From positions 1-40,951 of the IMG/VR virus record IMGVR_UViG_3300027151_000013: 40,951 nt of DNA, one strand, 5' to 3'. This document shows, piece after piece, positions 1 to 6,760 of the stretch. The notes beneath the pieces were generated by a model that had not been told where the DNA came from, did not search any database, and worked only from the letters and a program-made list of their open reading frames with translations. The translations under genes and the position numbers were made by a program. How positions within the stretch are numbered: position 1 is the first letter of the stretch; the number at the start of each line of letters is the position of its first letter. Source of the DNA: a virus.

Positions 1-16
1 ATTGAGTCTGTAGATT

Positions 17-45
17 ATTTACTAGATTAATATTTACTAGATTAA
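17..45. repeat. 14-bp tandem direct repeat
   Basis: Two copies of ATTTACTAGATTAA occur at 17-30 and 32-45 with a 15-bp period, ending just before the ribosome-binding site of the first gene. The array may continue left of the window. It could be an operator or a chance AT-rich repeat. Confidence 0.6.
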
Positions 46-55
46 AAGGAGTGAG

Positions 56-220
56 ATGAATTATAGATACGACATATCACCTGATAGATATCCTTCCACT
101 AAGTGGTTAGTGATTGACACACTCAATAACAATTCGCCTGTGTCGTCTCATGACACTAGGGCAGAGGCGTATAGAGAATGTTTGTTGATTGACAAAAAAG
201 GCACACGGGTAAAGAGATGA
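56..220 (+). CDS. Small hypothetical protein (54 aa)
   Basis: ATG at 56 follows a clear AAAGGAG ribosome-binding site at 46-52. The product is 54 residues, polar, and ends in a basic KKGTRVKR tail. I do not recognise it. The pattern of a short aromatic start and a 'HDTRAEAYREC' helix recalls small phage proteins that handle sequence context rather than catalysis, but no function can be assigned. Its stop overlaps the next start as ATGA (217-220), so the two are translationally coupled. Confidence 0.65.
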   Translation: MNYRYDISPDRYPSTKWLVIDTLNNNSPVSSHDTRAEAYRECLLIDKKGTRVKR

Positions 221-753
221 TTGACATAGCGTTAGAGGTAGAGAAGGTCGCAAAGATAGCGCAACTTCGTAAGACGGAGATATGTAAAGAAGATAATGGC
301 ATTAGCGATATGCAGTCTTTCGTTGTCTTTCAAAGAGGTGATGTATTCGAGTGCCGTCAAAGCGGCGTGGACGGGCATCCTTTTGAGTCGTTGCCTGATG
401 TGTTGAGTGAAGCGTTCAGTGACGGGTTAACTGAGTTTGACACTGTCAGCGTTGTCGTTGATAGTTATGTTCGTCTCAAACCTGTAGACCGTATCGGCGA
501 TTATCAGAGAGGCGATCTAGCACGCGAATATAAACACAACCCCAATTCACCTGTTTCTGAGGCATTGACTGTGGCGACCTACGGGTATCACGGGGAGAGT
601 GTAGGTAAGTGTGTAACTTATGTTTACAACGATAAAGGTTTACCTGAGTTCACTGTTGTTAAAGAACACGATGAAGCAATAGTAAAATCAGAGTTCGTTG
701 ATTATGTAATGTCTAAGTTCATTGACTTTTGTAAGAGGAATAAAACTATATGA
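217..753 (+). CDS. Hypothetical phage protein (178 aa)
   Basis: Begins at the ATGA overlap with the preceding gene and ends in another ATGA overlap with the following membrane peptide, so it is the middle of a three-gene operon. The protein is soluble with no signal peptide or membrane segment, and it has alternating acidic and hydrophobic stretches. I recognise no conserved catalytic motif and do not assign a family. Confidence 0.75.
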   Translation: MIDIALEVEKVAKIAQLRKTEICKEDNGISDMQSFVVFQRGDVFECRQSGVDGHPFESLPDVLSEAFSDGLTEFDTVSVVVDSYVRLKPVDRIGDYQRGDLAREYKHNPNSPVSEALTVATYGYHGESVGKCVTYVYNDKGLPEFTVVKEHDEAIVKSEFVDYVMSKFIDFCKRNKTI

Positions 754-848
754 GTTTCATCACGGGGTTAATCTTGCTCTTAGCCGGTTTATGGTTGTAT
801 CGCATGGGCGTTCGACATGAACAAAGACATGGACGCAAACGAAAATAG
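750..848 (+). CDS. Small single-pass membrane protein (32 aa)
   Basis: The start overlaps the previous stop as ATGA. A short hydrophobic helix (ITGLILLLAGLWLY, about residues 4-17) is followed by a strongly basic tail (RHEQRHGRKRK), which predicts an N-out/C-in membrane peptide. No function is recognised. Tiny hydrophobic phage peptides often sit at operon ends and may affect the host envelope, but that is only inference. Confidence 0.6.
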   Translation: MSFITGLILLLAGLWLYRMGVRHEQRHGRKRK

Positions 849-859
849 TGCTACGGGTG

Positions 860-1213
860 TTATTCCCACGACCGTTTAGCAAGCCCTAAGTCAAACGCCA
901 ACTGAGGGTAGTTGCCTATCCTCGTATGGCAGGGACGGCACACAGCGATACAGTTCCCCTCACTAACCGTTGAGCCACCCTGAGAACGACGCACTAACTC
1001 GTGAATGTCACGAGAGGGCTTACGGGCATAAGTGACTAAGCCATCATGTTCAGCGAACACAGGACACGCAACACAATACGGGTGTTTGTTCAGCATCATT
1101 GCGACAAAGATGCGTCTTTCCACATCAGCAACTTCCCGTTTAGCCGACTTCTGTTTGATTGGTTTTGTGGACCGTTTCAGCGGCGATCGTTTAAGCGGTT
1201 TACGGGGCTTCAA
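860..1213 (-). CDS. HNH endonuclease
   Basis: 117 aa. The N-terminus is very basic (PRKPLKRSPLKRSTKPIK), as usual for phage HNH nucleases. The core has a CxxC pair (about residues 47-50), then the HNH signature DIHELVRRSQGGST...GNCIAVCRPCH, in which the His-Glu, Asn and final His supply the metal and catalytic site and CRPC completes a zinc knuckle. Such small HNH proteins cut DNA and often work with the terminase in packaging; no terminase is visible here. The start is TTG at 1213, directly after the stop of the upstream gene, so it is probably translated by coupling. It is the last gene of a three-gene minus-strand operon. Confidence 0.88.
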   Translation of the reverse strand: MKPRKPLKRSPLKRSTKPIKQKSAKREVADVERRIFVAMMLNKHPYCVACPVFAEHDGLVTYARKPSRDIHELVRRSQGGSTVSEGNCIAVCRPCHTRIGNYPQLAFDLGLAKRSWE

Positions 1214-1603
1214 CTAACGACGATTCCCAAAGTTGACGTTGTCGTTCTTAACCCACAGAACCTTCCCGCACTTCAAACAATCCTCTCTCCAGGGATATGT
1301 TTTACGGAACTCTTGTGGGTGTTCACATACGACAGTGCTTCTTTCAACCTTTTCATTAGCCGCAACACGCAGGAACTCCGCCATAGAAATCCCCAAATGT
1401 TTGGCGCATTCTTCCCACTTTTGTTTGTCTTCAGTTGAAGCCCGGAACAAAACCTGTTCTTGTGCCGGCGAGGAAAGTTCAGTCCCGTCTTTGTCCTTCT
1501 TTTTCTTACCGACGAGCCTGGATCGAGTTGGGGTCAAATCCTTCGCTGCCTCATCGATTGCGATTTCAAGATTGTCTTCTGGTGGCATAATTTCCTCGTT
1601 CAT
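1214..1603 (-). CDS. Ribbon-helix-helix-like protein with C-terminal zinc ribbon
   Basis: 129 aa. An acidic, disordered N-terminus and a Lys-rich stretch (GKKKKDKDG) lead into QVLFRASTEDKQKWEECAKH and GISMAEFLRVAANEKV (about residues 49-86). This resembles the strand-helix-helix of MobC/NikA-type ribbon-helix-helix DNA-binding proteins. The C-terminus has CEH...CLKCGKVL, a plausible zinc site. DNA binding is inferred from that pattern. The ATG overlaps the upstream stop as ATGA, and the downstream HNH gene begins immediately after its stop, so it is the middle gene of the operon. It could assist the HNH nuclease or act as a small-terminase-like DNA binder. Confidence 0.72.
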   Translation of the reverse strand: MNEEIMPPEDNLEIAIDEAAKDLTPTRSRLVGKKKKDKDGTELSSPAQEQVLFRASTEDKQKWEECAKHLGISMAEFLRVAANEKVERSTVVCEHPQEFRKTYPWREDCLKCGKVLWVKNDNVNFGNRR

Positions 1604-2016
1604 TGGACTTCCTCCACATATTCTTCTGCTTCTAAGACTGCATCACGCAAACCGTCCGACCACGCAAATAATAACTTTGGTGCCCATTTTGCGTTCATCC
1701 ACATTGGGATTTCACCTTTTAGTGCCTGCTCCTCAGCAAACGGGTATTTCTCAGCGAGTTTTCTTTGAACCGCATACGACCGGTCTTGCCAAGAAGATTG
1801 TTCATCGAGCCATGCTTTTGCCTGATCCAACTCATCAGTCCCGATCGGATCTTTGTCGAGCCCCAGATGGTTGGCGATGAGGGCCACACACGGCTGCGAC
1901 GGCATTAGTTCCTGAACGTCGAGATGTTCGGTGTTGATATCGGGGTCGGCGATAAAACGACCCACCAGTTCTACGAAGTCTTCGGGCATACGGGCGATTA
2001 GTTCTGTTGTGGTCAT
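1600..2016 (-). CDS. Hypothetical protein (138 aa), first gene of HNH operon
   Basis: Acidic, largely helical and Trp-rich (QSSWQDR, MWMNAKWAPKLLFAWSDGL), with no known motif recognised. The start ATG at 2016 lies exactly 6 nt after a -10-like TAGTGT (2023-2028 on the minus strand) and has no Shine-Dalgarno sequence, so a leaderless mRNA is likely. It overlaps the next gene by ATGA. Because it is expressed divergently from the phosphoesterase operon, the 2017-2115 stretch holds both promoters. Confidence 0.75.
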   Translation of the reverse strand: MTTTELIARMPEDFVELVGRFIADPDINTEHLDVQELMPSQPCVALIANHLGLDKDPIGTDELDQAKAWLDEQSSWQDRSYAVQRKLAEKYPFAEEQALKGEIPMWMNAKWAPKLLFAWSDGLRDAVLEAEEYVEEVQ

Positions 2017-2080
2017 GCAAATACACTACCTTATTTCACGATATATCACAGAAAGCCTTTAAAATAGGGCGTTTATGGGC

Positions 2081-2109
2081 TTGACAATATGACTGTAACG
2101 CTATATAAT
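2081..2109 (+). promoter_or_regulatory. Consensus sigma-70/SigA-type promoter, leaderless
   Basis: TTGACA (2081-2086), 17-bp spacer, TATAAT (2104-2109). This is a perfect housekeeping promoter. The ATG of the phosphoesterase starts at 2116, six nt after the -10, where transcription should initiate. The next upstream in-frame ATG (2089) lies inside the promoter and is rejected as start. Confidence 0.9.
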
Positions 2110-2115
2110 GGAAGT

Positions 2116-2940
2116 ATGAAACAATTAGACAACACTAGACAACTAAACCAAAGAGTTCTATTTGCCGGCGATATCCACGGCGACACGAAACACGCAGAGT
2201 GGGTAATCAAATATGCGAGCGAACAAGATTGCACACACATCATCTCCGTAGGCGACTTCGGATACTGGGTTCACCTACCTCGTGGACAAAAGTTCGTAAA
2301 TCGCGTAGCGCAACTCGCAGAACAAGCACAAATCAAGTTCTTGTGGATTGACGGCAACCACGAAAACCATGACATACTTCGTGACCTCACCGACAAATTC
2401 GGTAAGCACGCACCTATCAACACCCCTAACGAGTGGTGTCAATACATCCCTCGTGGGTGTCGCTTCACCATCGCAGGCAACACCTTGATGGGTTACGGAG
2501 GTGCGTATTCTGTCGATTGGTTAGACCGTGTAGAAGGCGAATCTTGGTGGCGTGGTGAACTCATCAACCCGTTTGATGTAGACCTACTCTCACCTCAACC
2601 TGTAGACATCTTGATGACCCACGACGCACCGTATAACAACGGCGAGAAAATCACATACAAAGATGACATACAAATATCCATCGCACAACGACATCTTGTA
2701 AAAGAAATCCTTGACAAAGTAACACCACAATTCCATGTTTGCGGACACCACCATGTTCGTGAAACTTGGTTGGACGGCGAAACTGAAGTCAATGTTCTTG
2801 GACGAGACGGCATGGGTGCGGACAGTGTGTTGATATTGGACTTGTCGCAACAGGACGACGAACTAATCTCAGCGAATACACACGCATACAACTATCAACT
2901 CGGCGTTGAATTCAACCAACTACTAGAAAGTTACAAGTAA
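2116..2940 (+). CDS. Calcineurin-like metallophosphoesterase
   Basis: 274 aa from the leaderless ATG at 2116. The ordered metal-binding motifs of the family are all present: GDIHGD (residues 18-23), GDFGYW (about 46-51), GNHEN (80-84), MTHDAP (about 173-178) and GHHHV (about 212-216). These bind two metal ions and hydrolyse phosphomonoesters or phosphodiesters. Phages carry such enzymes as nucleotidases, phosphatases or nuclease subunits, and the exact substrate cannot be read from the sequence. It is the first gene of a three-gene operon, and its stop overlaps the next ATG (TAATG). Confidence 0.92.
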   Translation: MKQLDNTRQLNQRVLFAGDIHGDTKHAEWVIKYASEQDCTHIISVGDFGYWVHLPRGQKFVNRVAQLAEQAQIKFLWIDGNHENHDILRDLTDKFGKHAPINTPNEWCQYIPRGCRFTIAGNTLMGYGGAYSVDWLDRVEGESWWRGELINPFDVDLLSPQPVDILMTHDAPYNNGEKITYKDDIQISIAQRHLVKEILDKVTPQFHVCGHHHVRETWLDGETEVNVLGRDGMGADSVLILDLSQQDDELISANTHAYNYQLGVEFNQLLESYK

Positions 2941-3215
2941 TGCGTAAACCAAAAGAGCAAATGCCCCCCGATCGTCCGAAAGACGATTACGAAACAGAAG
3001 CCGATCGTCTACTCGCATACGCGCAATATGTAGCAGATACAAAATGCGGCGCAGTAGACCTCGGCGACTATTTTTATGAATTCTCAGGTGATATCACAGT
3101 TCTTGTGCAACACGACAGAGTGGTAGCACACAACTTAAAAACCGAAACCGTCGTGGTAGCGAACCCACAACCGCAACAAGCAACGGAAGAAGATTGGGCG
3201 TGGGCAATACGATGA
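2940..3215 (+). CDS. Hypothetical protein (91 aa)
   Basis: Starts in a TAATG overlap with the phosphoesterase stop and ends in an ATGA overlap with the next gene, so it is co-translated. The N-terminus is Pro/Asp-rich (MPPDRPKDDYETEADRLLAYAQY), followed by a small beta-rich segment. I recognise no family. Confidence 0.72.
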   Translation: MRKPKEQMPPDRPKDDYETEADRLLAYAQYVADTKCGAVDLGDYFYEFSGDITVLVQHDRVVAHNLKTETVVVANPQPQQATEEDWAWAIR

Positions 3216-3556
3216 GCAAGCAAGCAACAGAACTAGACAACTACGAAGAACTAACAAAACAAAACGAAACACGACAACTAGCAAAAGTTTGGTATCGTCT
3301 CACAACATTGTTCCCGACAACACCCCTGATTGCGACCGTCAGCGGAACTGCGTCTGAAAGCGAAAAGCAGTATGGTGCGTTCGCAAACGGTCAGGAAGCA
3401 TACGAGTGGTATGTCAAGCAACCGTGGACTACGGTGCGTATCAGATTCGTCCCATTACGCAATCCGAATATCAAACGAACATACAACGATTTCTATAACC
3501 CAATGCGTCACGAAAATCTAGAAAAAGAATACGATCACACAATAAAAGAGATATAG
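3212..3556 (+). CDS. Hypothetical protein (114 aa)
   Basis: I chose the start at the ATGA overlap (3212); an earlier in-frame ATG at 3194 lies inside the upstream gene. The protein has a polar helical N-terminus (SKQATELDNYEELTKQNETR) and a Trp/Arg-containing core (AYEWYVKQPWTTVRIRFV). No known motif. It ends the operon before the weak terminator at 3585-3607. Confidence 0.72.
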   Translation: MSKQATELDNYEELTKQNETRQLAKVWYRLTTLFPTTPLIATVSGTASESEKQYGAFANGQEAYEWYVKQPWTTVRIRFVPLRNPNIKRTYNDFYNPMRHENLEKEYDHTIKEI

Positions 3557-3584
3557 AAGAACGGAACTAACAAACATCCCAAGC

Positions 3585-3607
3585 ATCACTCACGGGTGAT
3601 ATTTATT
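3585..3607. terminator. Weak stem-loop with T-rich tail
   Basis: ATCAC (3585-3589) pairs with GTGAT (3596-3600), followed by ATTTATT. It lies between the convergent phosphoesterase operon and ssb. The stem is only 5 bp, so its activity is uncertain. Confidence 0.4.
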
Positions 3608-3630
3608 GGGAGAGTTTGAGAACTAGATTT

Positions 3631-4101
3631 TTACCAAGCCTCTTCTTCTTCAAGTTGAACTTGAGCCATTGGTTTCGGTGTGTTCCGAACCGACCCAGAA
3701 GCCGCTTTTGCTTTCGGTGCATAATTCCCAGTTTGTCCTTCTGGTTTCTGCTTTCTAACAAATGATTCAATGTTGCCAACGGCCAATCCAATATTGTCGG
3801 CCAGAACTTCGACTGTCGATCGTTTCGCGCCGGTTTCCTTGTCGTCCCACGAGCGTTGTTCCAACCGTCCCGTTACTACAACGCGGACACCTTTGGTCAG
3901 GACGTTCGCAGCATCATCGGCCAAATTGCGCCACGCAACAATGTTGAAGAAGGAAACCTTCTCCTGTTTTTCACCATCTGTGTCAGTCCAATAATGGTTT
4001 ACTGCGATGCTGAAAGCCAACTTACCAACTCCTGTTGGTAGAAACTTCAGTTCCGGGTCTGCGGTTAAATTACCAATCAGTGTTACTGGTGATGCACTCA
4101 C
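3631..4101 (-). CDS. ssb: Single-stranded DNA-binding protein
   Basis: 156 aa from a GTG at 4101, which has AGGAGG seven nt upstream; this is the best ribosome-binding site in the neighbourhood, so I prefer it to the in-frame start at 4128. The OB-fold core shows the SSB hallmarks: VTLIGNLTADPELKF (strand 1 region), FSIAVNHYW, KVSFFNIVAWRNLADDAANVLTKG and RVVVTGRLEQRSWDDKETG. A Gly/Ala/Pro linker leads to an acidic tip ending EEEEAW, a variant of the DDDIPF-type tail that recruits replication partners. It coats ssDNA during phage replication. Confidence 0.95.
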   Translation of the reverse strand: MSASPVTLIGNLTADPELKFLPTGVGKLAFSIAVNHYWTDTDGEKQEKVSFFNIVAWRNLADDAANVLTKGVRVVVTGRLEQRSWDDKETGAKRSTVEVLADNIGLAVGNIESFVRKQKPEGQTGNYAPKAKAASGSVRNTPKPMAQVQLEEEEAW

Positions 4102-4149
4102 TTCGTATCCTCCTAATGTAAATCCCAACCCTTATGGTTGGGTAGTTGC

Positions 4150-4178
4150 TTGAATTATAGTCAAGACGGGACTAAGAT
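4150..4178 (+). promoter_or_regulatory. SigA-like promoter, leaderless
   Basis: TTGAAT (4150-4155), 17-bp spacer, TAAGAT (4173-4178). ATG at 4186 follows the -10 by seven nt, which fits initiation at the start codon. Confidence 0.75.
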
Positions 4179-4185
4179 ACAACAC

Positions 4186-4446
4186 ATGAGCGCGACAACT
4201 CCGGATGAAGCCCGGCTTAAAGTCCATGATTTGCTGGTCGATATTCTTGTTTCCCTGGCGGTCGACGACGAAACGACCGACGAAGAAATCACTGCTTTTG
4301 AAGAAGATATGGCAGGTGTGGCTAATTTAGTGCTTGATTCGCTTGGGTTTAAGGTTACATCTGTGGACAACGAAGAAGGAACCAGATTTACAGCAGCAAT
4401 CGAAATCATCGAGGGGGATCCGCTGGAGGCAGCAGATCTGATCTAA
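4186..4446 (+). CDS. Small acidic hypothetical protein (86 aa)
   Basis: Start chosen at 4186 because it sits seven nt after the -10 box; the in-frame ATG at 4138 lies upstream of the promoter. Very acidic (DDETTDEEITAFEEDM), predicted mostly helical with a short beta C-terminal part. No family recognised. Its last codons overlap the convergent minus-strand gene by 4 nt. Confidence 0.7.
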   Translation: MSATTPDEARLKVHDLLVDILVSLAVDDETTDEEITAFEEDMAGVANLVLDSLGFKVTSVDNEEGTRFTAAIEIIEGDPLEAADLI

Positions 4447-4889
4447 AACGCCGGCTGTTCGACAGTCCCGTCTTTGGCCAATACTTCCGCAATTGCGCGA
4501 GCAATGTATTTCTGGGAGAGTTTAAAGGTTTCATGGTGAAGATCGGATATTGCGGTGGTGTTCATCACTTTGTCCCACATGTGTTCGTCAAAAATATTGT
4601 GTTTTGCCATCAGCATTTCGTCTATATCTCGGCGTTCGGCAAGCAACTCCACATCCCAATGGTGTCGGCGTTGGAGGTAGGAAACGATATGTGATGCGGC
4701 GACATCATCATCGGCTATCTCTCGGTATAACTCATCTAACACCTCGGTGGTAAAACTCATTAATTTGTCTTCTTTCTCTAAAGCATTCTGAACAAACTCA
4801 GATAACTCTCTCAATAAATCTTTCGGGATGTTTGTGAGGGGTAACTCTATCTTTTTACCTATGAAATCGTCCCATAAACTGTCGCCCAT
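4443..4889 (-). CDS. Hypothetical helical protein (148 aa)
   Basis: I take the ATG at 4889 (MGDSLWDDFIG); the in-frame ATG at 4928 would begin inside a perfect terminator stem. The start has no Shine-Dalgarno and is 6 nt after a -10-like TATTCT, so it may be leaderless. The protein is helical and charged with His-rich motifs (YLQRRHHWDVELL, SDLHHETFKLS). No known domain. Start assignment is uncertain. Confidence 0.68.
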   Translation of the reverse strand: MGDSLWDDFIGKKIELPLTNIPKDLLRELSEFVQNALEKEDKLMSFTTEVLDELYREIADDDVAASHIVSYLQRRHHWDVELLAERRDIDEMLMAKHNIFDEHMWDKVMNTTAISDLHHETFKLSQKYIARAIAEVLAKDGTVEQPAF

Positions 4890-4896
4890 AAAACAA

Positions 4897-4926
4897 GAAT
4901 ACCACCCCAGCGTCGGGGTGGTATTC
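4897..4926 (-). terminator. Rho-independent terminator of the DUF932 gene
   Basis: A perfect 12-bp stem (4897-4908 with 4915-4926, 6-nt loop) is followed on the minus strand by TTGTTTTAT. It lies 26 nt after the DUF932 stop and immediately before the ATG of the next gene. Confidence 0.85.
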
Positions 4927-4951
4927 AAGTCTCATCGAGGGGATGTGAGAT

Positions 4952-5977
4952 TTATGCGAGTTGCAACACTGCTTGCTGTGCGGTGATCTTTGCTTTGTTT
5001 ACCCACGAATTTTCTTCAATGGTTGCCAATGCTCGGTCATTTGCATCGCCTTTACGGTGATGATCAAGATATTCAACGACTGAGTTATAGATACTCCATC
5101 CGTTGAAACCATAACCACCGGCATTCTTTTGGGAACCATACAACGCTCGGATAGTCCCCGTGATTTCCTCACGGTTGCGTCGCTGAGGATCGGTTTCAGA
5201 TTTTTTGACTGGGAATACTGTGTTAAGAACCTTATCTATCCGCTGTGATACCTGAGGGACAGGAATCGCCAACATTTGTTCTGCCATAATCTTGAACGAT
5301 TTTGCCCACTCGGTAGAGATTTGTAACGCCTCTTGTGCTGTGTTGAGGTATTCATCTGCATTACGGGTGTGTCGTGCGGTGAATAGACGCTCTGCATCCT
5401 TGATACCCATAACTACAGTATTTTGACATACTGCCCGAACATCGGTGTTTGCATATCGAATCGGCCAAAAACCATCGTGTCCGTGAGACACAACCAAGTA
5501 ACGCGCAATCTTGTCGTTCACGCCCGTTGGGTCAATTACTAGAGTCCCCAAGTCAATGCCTGCGAAGAATCGTGCTCCACCCTTGAGGACACCACAAGTG
5601 TCAATAACCGCATCGCCCTTTGACGCACCCACAACTGCCATTGCTCGTTCAAGAACTTCTCGGTTCTGGCGAACTTCGTAACGGGTGCCTACGGTTGCGA
5701 ACGGAGAGAACGAACCATCTTCGTTCATTCTTACAGTTGCCCTGTCGTCCTGTAGGACTACGGGTGTGCCGTCAGGGTTCCTGATGATGTTTCCTTCGTC
5801 GTCCACTACTGCGATCTTGGTGAGTAACACTTGGTAGTCCGCTTGTGCCGCTTCCAACATTGCGTCAATGGTTTGAAGCCCGTTCATTGACTTACCGAGT
5901 TTGTGCCACGGCGTTTGGTTGCCTGCATACGCAAACCGTGCTGTTCCATCTCTGTTTATCTCAATATTCGCTGCCAT
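4952..5977 (-). CDS. DUF932 phage/plasmid-like protein
   Basis: 341 aa, the usual length for the DUF932/TIGR03299 family. Diagnostic features are the N-terminal NQTPWHKLG, the central KGGARFFAGIDLG, YLVVSHGHDGFWPIRYANTDVRAVCQNT, and the C-terminal GYGFNGWSIYNSVVEYLDHHRKG. These proteins are frequent in phages and plasmids near replication or recombination genes; their biochemical role is unknown. A strong CAGGAGGT ribosome-binding site precedes ATG 5977, and a strong terminator follows at 4897-4926, so it is a single-gene unit. Confidence 0.92.
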   Translation of the reverse strand: MAANIEINRDGTARFAYAGNQTPWHKLGKSMNGLQTIDAMLEAAQADYQVLLTKIAVVDDEGNIIRNPDGTPVVLQDDRATVRMNEDGSFSPFATVGTRYEVRQNREVLERAMAVVGASKGDAVIDTCGVLKGGARFFAGIDLGTLVIDPTGVNDKIARYLVVSHGHDGFWPIRYANTDVRAVCQNTVVMGIKDAERLFTARHTRNADEYLNTAQEALQISTEWAKSFKIMAEQMLAIPVPQVSQRIDKVLNTVFPVKKSETDPQRRNREEITGTIRALYGSQKNAGGYGFNGWSIYNSVVEYLDHHRKGDANDRALATIEENSWVNKAKITAQQAVLQLA

Positions 5978-6067
5978 CAGATACCTCCTGGGTGTCTGTT
6001 TAGTTTATACACAATAGTTTATATGAGGAGGATTGATTATGCAACTACCAAAACAAAGGAATTTGGC

Positions 6068-6634
6068 TTATTTACAGCCTTTTGCCGTCGGGTTCCAAGA
6101 GCATACATCCCACGGGCTCCAGCCCGAATAGTCGTAAAGGAGTTTCCCTGCCCTGAGATTGGTGACCGCATCAAGCAATGGTTCCTGGGTGCAGATTTTT
6201 AGATCCCGGCAAACAGCCGCCCATTTGTTCCTGCTCATATCGTAATTCACGCCATTGATTTGCAGTAGTCCCGTGTCAGATCGGTGATTCCGTTCGGAGA
6301 CGCCTGTGATGTTGCAGTTCTTATCAACCATGTCTCCGCCTTTACGGTTCGGGCATCCGCCCGATTCGCGAAGAATGATTTCGCCTAACTTTTTGAAATG
6401 TTCAGGTTGCCATCCGGCTTTCGTAGCCAGTTCGGGCAACCAACTGATGTCTCCGTGCGTGAAAACGACTGGTTTTACAGGGTTTTCTACACGGTCTACC
6501 CGAAGGATACTCAGGGGGGCTAGGGCAACAAATTGCTTCTTGGAAGAGTCATCGGGTGCTGATGCTCTGGCGACAGGAGCCAGAAAAGTCAGGGTATAAA
6601 TAGTAAGTATCAGAAATGTTGCTTTGCGTATCAA
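6068..6634 (-). CDS. Secreted lysozyme / transglycosylase-like protein
   Basis: 188 aa from TTG at 6634, preceded by AAGGA. A signal peptide is clear (KATFLILTIYTLTFLAPVARASA, cleavage near residue 26). The mature part is lysozyme-like: GEIILRESGG with catalytic Glu near residue 90, SDTGLLQING (the GLxQIN substrate-binding motif), and LRAGKLLYDYSGWSPWDVC at the end, as in SLT/Rpf-like folds. It should cut peptidoglycan glycan strands from outside the membrane. Four or more cysteines suggest disulfides. It may aid lysis or virion entry. A good promoter lies at 6708-6737. Confidence 0.85.
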   Translation of the reverse strand: MIRKATFLILTIYTLTFLAPVARASAPDDSSKKQFVALAPLSILRVDRVENPVKPVVFTHGDISWLPELATKAGWQPEHFKKLGEIILRESGGCPNRKGGDMVDKNCNITGVSERNHRSDTGLLQINGVNYDMSRNKWAAVCRDLKICTQEPLLDAVTNLRAGKLLYDYSGWSPWDVCSWNPTAKGCK

Positions 6635-6707
6635 AAGATTGTCCTTCAGTTATGGGATAGGTCTCGGGTCTCTTGTGCCCGTCTATGTCAAGTATTCTTA
6701 TATCTCT

Positions 6708-6737
6708 ATTATAGCAAATGGGTGTCCCAACAAGCAA
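6708..6737 (-). promoter_or_regulatory. Minus-strand promoter with ACACCC spacer element
   Basis: On the minus strand: TTGCTT (6732-6737), 18-bp spacer, TATAAT (6708-6713). ACACCC (6720-6725) ends exactly 6 nt before the -10, as in the plus-strand promoter family of this window. It drives the lysozyme-like gene. Confidence 0.8.
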
Positions 6738-6760
6738 ACATTAGGTGAACTCCTTGCTGG

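Noticed and set aside
2089-2115. Upstream ATG for the phosphoesterase
   Set aside because: It lies between the -35 and -10 of a consensus promoter, so it would not be transcribed.
4102-4128. Extended N-terminus of SSB
   Set aside because: The extension would encode the AGGAGG ribosome-binding site; SSB proteins normally begin just before the first strand, as from the GTG at 4101.
4163-4171. Octamer-like ACGGGACT at single sites such as 1481, 4165 and 4464
   Set aside because: These are isolated, mostly in coding sequence for KDGT-type peptides, and lack stems or nearby repeat elements.
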